A stretch of 64,000 nt of DNA. Origin: an uncultured Bacteroidales bacterium (lineage in GTDB: Bacteria > Bacteroidota > Bacteroidia > Bacteroidales > UBA932). The stretch lies in contig CALUTY010000005.1 in assembly GCA_944323825.1 (NCBI GenBank), positions 124,001 to 188,000 on the forward strand, given 5' to 3'. This document shows positions 59,415 through 64,000 of the stretch, piece by piece (within the stretch, counting starts at the first letter, position 1; every line of letters starts with the position of its first letter). Under the pieces are notes generated by a model. It saw nothing but the letters and a program-made list of their open reading frames with translations. It was not told the DNA's origin and did not search any database. The translations under genes were made by a program, and so were the position numbers.

Positions 59415-61970
59415 TCATTCCGTCTTCTGGAAAGACTTCAGGATAGGGTCGAGGGTGTCATAGTCCGGCACAAGCACCTGACGGGGCTTGGAACCTTCCT
59501 GAGGACCAACAATGCCGGCCGACTCCAGCTGGTCCATGACACGGCCCGCACGGGCATAGCCCATGCCCAGTTTCCTCTGCAGGGTGGATGTGGAGCCTAT
59601 CTGATTCAGTACCACAAGCCTTGCGGCATCCTCGAACAGAGGGTCGAGGTTCTGCATGTCCACCAGGTCACCTGACGGAGCATCGCCGTCTTCCGACTGA
59701 GGCACCGGCAGATAATATGGGGTGGAATAGGCCTGCCTGTAGCCGGTCTGGCTTCCGATAAATTCGGTTATCTGCTTTATCTCCTTGTCCACGAAGGCGC
59801 ACTGCATCCTTTCCATTTCCACTCCGGCATAATAGAGCATGTCTCCCCTTCCGATGAGCTTCTCCGCCCCCGGAGAGTCGAGAATAGTGCCGGAGTCGGT
59901 CCTGGTGACCACCCTGAACGCTATCCGTGTCGGGAAATTGGTTTTGATGAGGCCTGTGATGACATCCACTGACGGGCGCTGCGTGGCGATTATGACATGG
60001 ATGCCGGCAGCACGGCCCTTCTGTGCAAGCCTGATGATGGAAGTGGTCACGCTTCTTGCTATGGTCTTGCTCTCCCCTCCCGTGCTTCCGGTCATGATCA
60101 GGTCGGCATACTCATCTATCACGACCACTATATAAGGCAGGAACCGGTGTCCCTCGGTCGGGAGAAGATGCCTGTCACGGTATTTGTTGTTGTATTCCTT
60201 TATGTTCCTCACCTCGGCCTTGCTTATGAGATGGTATCTCTCATCCATTTCAAGACAGAGGGAACGCAGTATCTCCTCTGCATGCTTTGGCTGTTTCACT
60301 ATCGCATTGTCCATCTCGTCCTGTTCGCTCACAGCCTTCGGAAGCACGGCAAGATAATGCCTTATCAGCTTGGAATACAGAGTGAATTCGACCATCTTCG
60401 GGTCGATGAACACGAACTTGAGCTCAGACGGATGCTTGGAATACAGCAGGGAGGTGATTATCACATTCAGTCCGACGGATTTTCCCTGTTTGGTGGCTCC
60501 GGCTATCAGCAGATGCGGAGAGTCGGCAAGGTCGAATACCTTCACCTTGTTGGTGATTGTCGCCCCTATCGCCACAGGAAGTTCATATTTGGTGTTCCTG
60601 AATGCATCGTCATTGAGCATGAATTTCAGAGGCACGATGGACGGACGGTCATTCGCCACCTCTATGCCCACGGCATCCTCAAGAGTGACCACCCTCACGC
60701 CCTTTGCCCCGAGCGAGAGGGCGATGTCCTCCTCCAGATTCCTGATGGCGGATATCTTCACTCCCTTTGCAGGGACTATCTTGTACAGAGTGACGGTAGG
60801 CCCCACACAGGCCGACACCTTCTCCACCTGTATCTTGTAGCTCAGAAGGGTCGCCCGTATCTTGTTGTTGTTGCGTTCCAGTTCCTCATTCGCCACCTCA
60901 TGCCGTCCGTCAGGGTAGTCGGAAAGCAGATCAAGGCTCGGGAAACGGTAGTTCTCCAGCTCTTCCCTGTTGTCTATCCTCGGAAGGTCCTTCTTGACCT
61001 CCGTCGCCATTTCTCCCTTTATCACCTCCAGCTGCGCAGGGTCCGGCTCCTCCGCGTCGGCAGACACGGATTCAACCATGTCCCTTCCGGACACAAACGG
61101 GGATGTCTTCACTCCTCCATTCCCGGATACGGTCCCCGCATTTCCTTCAAATCCGGCTCCGCCGTCAAAATCATCCTCTGCAAGGTCATACTCCTCCACA
61201 TCAGAATCTTCAGCTTCCGGCCCAGGGTCATCTGCAATGTCCCCGGCATCCTGTCTGCGCACTTCAGCACCGGCGTCATCATTCATCACCTGCTCTCCGG
61301 ATGGACCGTCCTCCGCAGCCTCTTCCTTTACTGCCGCCGGCCTGTCAAATGCGGAAAGCAGCCACGCAGAAAATCTCCTGCTGGAGAACAGCAGCCAGGC
61401 CACCACAAGAATAAGTATAAGGATGAAGGTGACAATCCGCCCGACGAGATTGACCGACCAGCCGGCTATGGCAGCCCCGCAGTCACCTCCAAGACCGCCG
61501 CCGAAGGCAAGGTCATTCCCGAAAAGTCCGGCGATGAATGCCAGGAGCACCGAAGCCGTCACCGCTCCCGAAACCGTCACGAAGAAAGCCTTCACCACCC
61601 CCATGCGCCTCTGTCCGAACAGGAGCCGTGCGGCAATGACACCGAGAAGGATGACAAGGGCAAAACTGCCGAGCCCGAAGCAGCGGCACACTAGAAAATG
61701 CCCCCACCTGTACCCGAGTTTTCCGGCGGAATTGTGCACTTCGGCCTCCCCGTCCATCATGAACGGGTCGGATAGAAGGCTCTGGTCCGCCTTCCACGTG
61801 AACAGATAGGAAATTATGGCTATGAGTGTGAATACGGCAAAGGCAGCCACGGCAAGCCCCGTGACCTTGACGGCCTTTTTCTTCTTTTCCTCATCCATTG
61901 AAGAAAGGAACGGGAAGCGGAATTTTCCGGACGGCTTCTTCTCCTTTACCTCTTTTGCTTTCTTTGGCAT
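59415..61970 (-). CDS. ftsK: DNA translocase FtsK/SpoIIIE
   Basis: 851 residues. Four to five membrane segments (about 35-205) with a long acidic linker (about 215-330). The motor has Walker A AGATKQGKSVGLNV, Walker B YIVVVIDEYADLI and TRIAFRVVTRTDSGTIL. The C-terminal gamma domain (about 775-850) includes LNQIGSTSTLQRKLGMGYARAGRVMDQL and reads KOPS/SRS-like sequences. It pumps DNA at the septum for chromosome segregation. The linker is unusually acidic (DAEEPDPAQLE). Between DUF4290 and lolA in one run. Confidence 0.96.
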   Translation of the reverse strand: MPKKAKEVKEKKPSGKFRFPFLSSMDEEKKKKAVKVTGLAVAAFAVFTLIAIISYLFTWKADQSLLSDPFMMDGEAEVHNSAGKLGYRWGHFLVCRCFGLGSFALVILLGVIAARLLFGQRRMGVVKAFFVTVSGAVTASVLLAFIAGLFGNDLAFGGGLGGDCGAAIAGWSVNLVGRIVTFILILILVVAWLLFSSRRFSAWLLSAFDRPAAVKEEAAEDGPSGEQVMNDDAGAEVRRQDAGDIADDPGPEAEDSDVEEYDLAEDDFDGGAGFEGNAGTVSGNGGVKTSPFVSGRDMVESVSADAEEPDPAQLEVIKGEMATEVKKDLPRIDNREELENYRFPSLDLLSDYPDGRHEVANEELERNNNKIRATLLSYKIQVEKVSACVGPTVTLYKIVPAKGVKISAIRNLEEDIALSLGAKGVRVVTLEDAVGIEVANDRPSIVPLKFMLNDDAFRNTKYELPVAIGATITNKVKVFDLADSPHLLIAGATKQGKSVGLNVIITSLLYSKHPSELKFVFIDPKMVEFTLYSKLIRHYLAVLPKAVSEQDEMDNAIVKQPKHAEEILRSLCLEMDERYHLISKAEVRNIKEYNNKYRDRHLLPTEGHRFLPYIVVVIDEYADLIMTGSTGGESKTIARSVTTSIIRLAQKGRAAGIHVIIATQRPSVDVITGLIKTNFPTRIAFRVVTRTDSGTILDSPGAEKLIGRGDMLYYAGVEMERMQCAFVDKEIKQITEFIGSQTGYRQAYSTPYYLPVPQSEDGDAPSGDLVDMQNLDPLFEDAARLVVLNQIGSTSTLQRKLGMGYARAGRVMDQLESAGIVGPQEGSKPRQVLVPDYDTLDPILKSFQKTE

Positions 61971-61976
61971 CTGAAA

Positions 61977-62645
61977 CTATTTCCTCTGGTTTTTAGGCCG
62001 CATCCCGTTTTTCTGGCGCATGCCCTGGTTCTTGGATTTGACAGGATTGAGTCCCGGACGGGAATAAGACATTTCTGAAGACACCCTTGAAAGCTTCAGT
62101 CCCTCAGGCACCTTTATCCTGTAGTCCGACAGTTTCTCTATGTCCTGGAAAATGGTCTCGTCAGCCACTGAATCCTTGTTCCAGATGAGATACTGCTGCC
62201 TCATGTATATGGCGAGCGACCTTATCATGGCAGTCTTCATCTCCCCGTCCTCCATGTCGGCGATAAGGTCTATGATGCTTTCTATGTTCCTGCCGTAATG
62301 GGTGGCCTTGATCGGCTTCCTCTTCACCGGAATCATGGCCGGAGGGGTCGTGAGCTGCTCCCTCGTCGGCATCGGGTACGGCGAATCAATGTCAAGGTCA
62401 AAGCCTGAGATGATGCACAGGTGGTCCCAGAGCTTCTGCTCATAATCCTCCTGGGAATGCACCTGCGGGTTGAGTATCTCCATCACCTTCACGACAGACT
62501 CAGCCTGCTCGTTGCGCTTGGCCCTGTTCTGTATCGACCTTACATAGTCGGTCATCTTCTGCACATTGCGCCCGTATTCAGGCATTCTCAGCTTCTCTCG
62601 CTGCGTATTGTAGTCAAGTCCGAAATCTTCCTGTCCGTTCTCCAT
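61977..62645 (-). CDS. DUF4290 protein
   Basis: 222 residues, soluble. Start LDYNTQREKLRMPEYGRNVQ and the block THYGRNIESIIDLIADM (about 133-150) are characteristic of DUF4290, known to me only from Bacteroidota, where it commonly precedes ftsK. The C-terminal ~30 residues are basic and low complexity (KSKNQGMRQKNGMRPKNQRK), suggesting nucleic-acid contact. No function is established. Its stop is 6 bases from the ftsK start codon, so coupling is likely; a role in division or segregation is inference. Confidence 0.85.
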   Translation of the reverse strand: MENGQEDFGLDYNTQREKLRMPEYGRNVQKMTDYVRSIQNRAKRNEQAESVVKVMEILNPQVHSQEDYEQKLWDHLCIISGFDLDIDSPYPMPTREQLTTPPAMIPVKRKPIKATHYGRNIESIIDLIADMEDGEMKTAMIRSLAIYMRQQYLIWNKDSVADETIFQDIEKLSDYRIKVPEGLKLSRVSSEMSYSRPGLNPVKSKNQGMRQKNGMRPKNQRK

Positions 62646-62668
62646 AAGAAAAAAATTTATACAGAATG

Positions 62669-62676
62669 CAAAGATA
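62669..62676 (-). promoter_or_regulatory. Candidate -7 box for DUF4290-ftsK-lolA
   Basis: Minus-strand TATCTTTG matches TAnnTTTG, 24 bases before the DUF4290 ATG. Confidence 0.6.
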
Positions 62677-62745
62677 CTTTTTTAAATCCAAATAATGCAC
62701 AATCTCGGGCAGGCTGTGGAAAAATAAATCTGATTCCACCGGAGG

Positions 62746-64000
62746 TCAGACCATATCCTCGCCTGTGCGCACGACCCTCACCCTGATGGCCTTATGGAAC
62801 GGGATAAATGCCGATACAACGGCCACGACAAGGGACGCGACCATCATTGTCCCCAAAATGTCCTTCACGGAAAGCATCAGCCCCTGCATCTGCAGCGTGC
62901 TGTTGAGCGAGGTGACGGCGACCTGCTGCGCCTGGTCGAACCCGAAGCCTTGAGAAATGGCATTCCCGAGCGACTGCCCGTATCTTGCCGCTGCCAGCGG
63001 ATCTGCCTCCGTGACTGTCGCCGAGAGCGACTGGACATAATGCTGCTGCAGCCTGTACTGTGCATTGCTGTAAAACGACAGGGCGATGATAGGCGCCAGC
63101 ACCGAGCGGCTGTTTATCAGGAAAAATGTGTTGGAAAGCATCAGCTTCGGCTCCAGGTCCTCAACCACATACAGGCCGAAGGCAATAAAGAGCACCATCA
63201 TTCCGAATCCCCTCAGCATCATCGGCATTATGAACATCTCATACCTGGCGAAAGGTGAAATGCCGAAATAAAGTATGGCAAAATATATGAAATAGCAGAA
63301 CATCCCTGCAGAGATGAGATACCTGAACCTCCACCTCTGCCACCTGAACCACCAGAAGCAGATGAACGCTCCGGCGAAATAGCCCGGCAGCTGCCACACA
63401 TTCAAGGAGTATGCATGCAGGGAATCCACCCCAAGCACATTCATCAGAAACCGCGTGTTCAATGTGCTGCTGGAAGTCATGAACATCACGAAAAACATGA
63501 ACGCATAGCCTATCGGCGACTTCCAGTGCTTCAGGATGGCCGTGCTGATGTAGAACTTCTTTTCCGGAGGTGATGTCATCTGCCACAGAAATACCCCGAT
63601 GAGCACCGGGGCGATGACTGCGCAGGCGATGATCACAGGCGAATGGAACCAGTCCAGAGGCCTCCCGTAATTGAAGAAGAGCATCAGCAGCATTATGCCG
63701 GCCGAGACCACAGTCATGTTCTTGAAGTCAATCTCCTCCACAGGCACCCTGCTTCCTACGGAAGTATGCCTGAATACCATGAGCACCGCCAGCATCGCCG
63801 CCAAAAGCAGGATTATCATCAGATAATACATGTACTTCCAGTCGTAATAATAGGAAAGCATGGCTGTGAACATCATCGAAAGCTGCCCGGTCGAAAAGAC
63901 CAGCGGATAGAAATACGCATAGAATTCGCTTCTGACATCCTTAGGGGAAAACCACGGCTTGATCGCCCTGATGAACCATAGCATCACGAAAGCCTTCAGG
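62746..64000 (-). CDS. MFS transporter (DHA2-like), N-terminus beyond window
   Basis: About 418 codons read to the window edge without a stop at the 5' side, so the start lies past 64000; the first in-window start codon at 63987 is internal because LKAFV precedes it in frame. At least ten hydrophobic segments are seen, with a periplasmic loop rich in Gln/Ser/Ala (YRLQQHYVQSLSATVTEAD, then a Gly/Gln stretch). It fits the 14-helix drug-resistance transporters (EmrB/QacA-like) that pair with an EmrA-type adaptor and TolC protein. Those partners would lie upstream, outside the window. Substrate unknown. The stop is 101 bases before the DUF4290 start codon. Confidence 0.8.
   Translation of the reverse strand, partial: LKAFVMLWFIRAIKPWFSPKDVRSEFYAYFYPLVFSTGQLSMMFTAMLSYYYDWKYMYYLMIILLLAAMLAVLMVFRHTSVGSRVPVEEIDFKNMTVVSAGIMLLMLFFNYGRPLDWFHSPVIIACAVIAPVLIGVFLWQMTSPPEKKFYISTAILKHWKSPIGYAFMFFVMFMTSSSTLNTRFLMNVLGVDSLHAYSLNVWQLPGYFAGAFICFWWFRWQRWRFRYLISAGMFCYFIYFAILYFGISPFARYEMFIMPMMLRGFGMMVLFIAFGLYVVEDLEPKLMLSNTFFLINSRSVLAPIIALSFYSNAQYRLQQHYVQSLSATVTEADPLAAARYGQSLGNAISQGFGFDQAQQVAVTSLNSTLQMQGLMLSVKDILGTMMVASLVVAVVSAFIPFHKAIRVRVVRTGEDMV

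Noticed and set aside
59997..61694. 565-codon open frame antisense to ftsK
   Set aside because: It mirrors ftsK codons, has His/Arg-rich composition and no family motif; it is a shadow of a long high-GC3 gene.

Overview
The window is a gene-dense stretch (about 55% GC by eye, no intergenic gap over 300 bases) from the chromosome of a Bacteroidota bacterium, most likely an uncultured member of the order Bacteroidales. The evidence is the protein families (DUF4290, DUF4293, DUF3822, DUF4861, a FISUMP-domain lipoprotein, GldI-like FKBP lipoproteins next to a DHH phosphoesterase, YitT pairs) and about twenty promoter-like sites with the Bacteroidota -7 box TAnnTTTG, several with TTTG 19-20 bases upstream. 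I see no rRNA, tRNA, CRISPR array, insertion sequence or prophage. Both edge genes are cut: tagaturonate reductase on the left and an MFS transporter on the right.

Layout. 1-2.5 kb: divergent uxaB/uxaC for hexuronate catabolism. 2.6-6.7 kb: secreted alpha/beta hydrolase, ABC-F factor EttA and a membrane-anchored AraC-type regulator. 6.8-13.5 kb: a minus-strand run of a SPOR lipoprotein, an M28-fold/TonB-domain fusion, leuS and two YitT paralogues. 13.6-16 kb: capA-like and phoH-like genes. 16-20 kb: gyrA and a secreted TPR protein. 20-26.4 kb: a ClpC without its middle domain, HAD phosphatase, AI-2E-type permease, esterase and nucleoside phosphorylase. 26.4-28 kb: DUF4293 and a membrane LytTR regulator. 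28-31.8 kb: fabH-fabK-fabF-fabZ. 31.8-38.3 kb: a minus-strand run of mazG, tcdA, GNAT, prfA, queuosine genes (transporter, queC, queF) and a thioesterase. 38.5-43.3 kb: acyl-CoA transferase, YbaK, DUF4861, rsmD, DUF3822 and a membrane-anchored unknown. 43.4-49.7 kb: a plus-strand run of nrnA-like phosphoesterase, two FKBP lipoproteins, MATE pump, cytidylate-kinase-like protein and serine hydrolase. 49.6-53 kb: ackA-ptb-buk for acyl-phosphate energy conservation. 53-58.6 kb: core-only ComEC, ApbE, FISUMP lipoprotein and LemA-TPM-TPM. 58.6-64 kb: DUF4290-ftsK-lolA and an MFS pump.

Most of this is core housekeeping. The parts most worth attention are: the M28-fold/TonB fusion, whose metal ligands are nearly all replaced, co-transcribed with a SPOR lipoprotein; a four-copy TGTGG direct-repeat array between a membrane LytTR regulator and the fatty-acid cluster, phased like a LytTR operator; a 13-base direct repeat upstream of the membrane AraC-type regulator; the M-domain-less ClpC; and a 41-codon ORF antisense to the clpC 3' end with its own -7 box.
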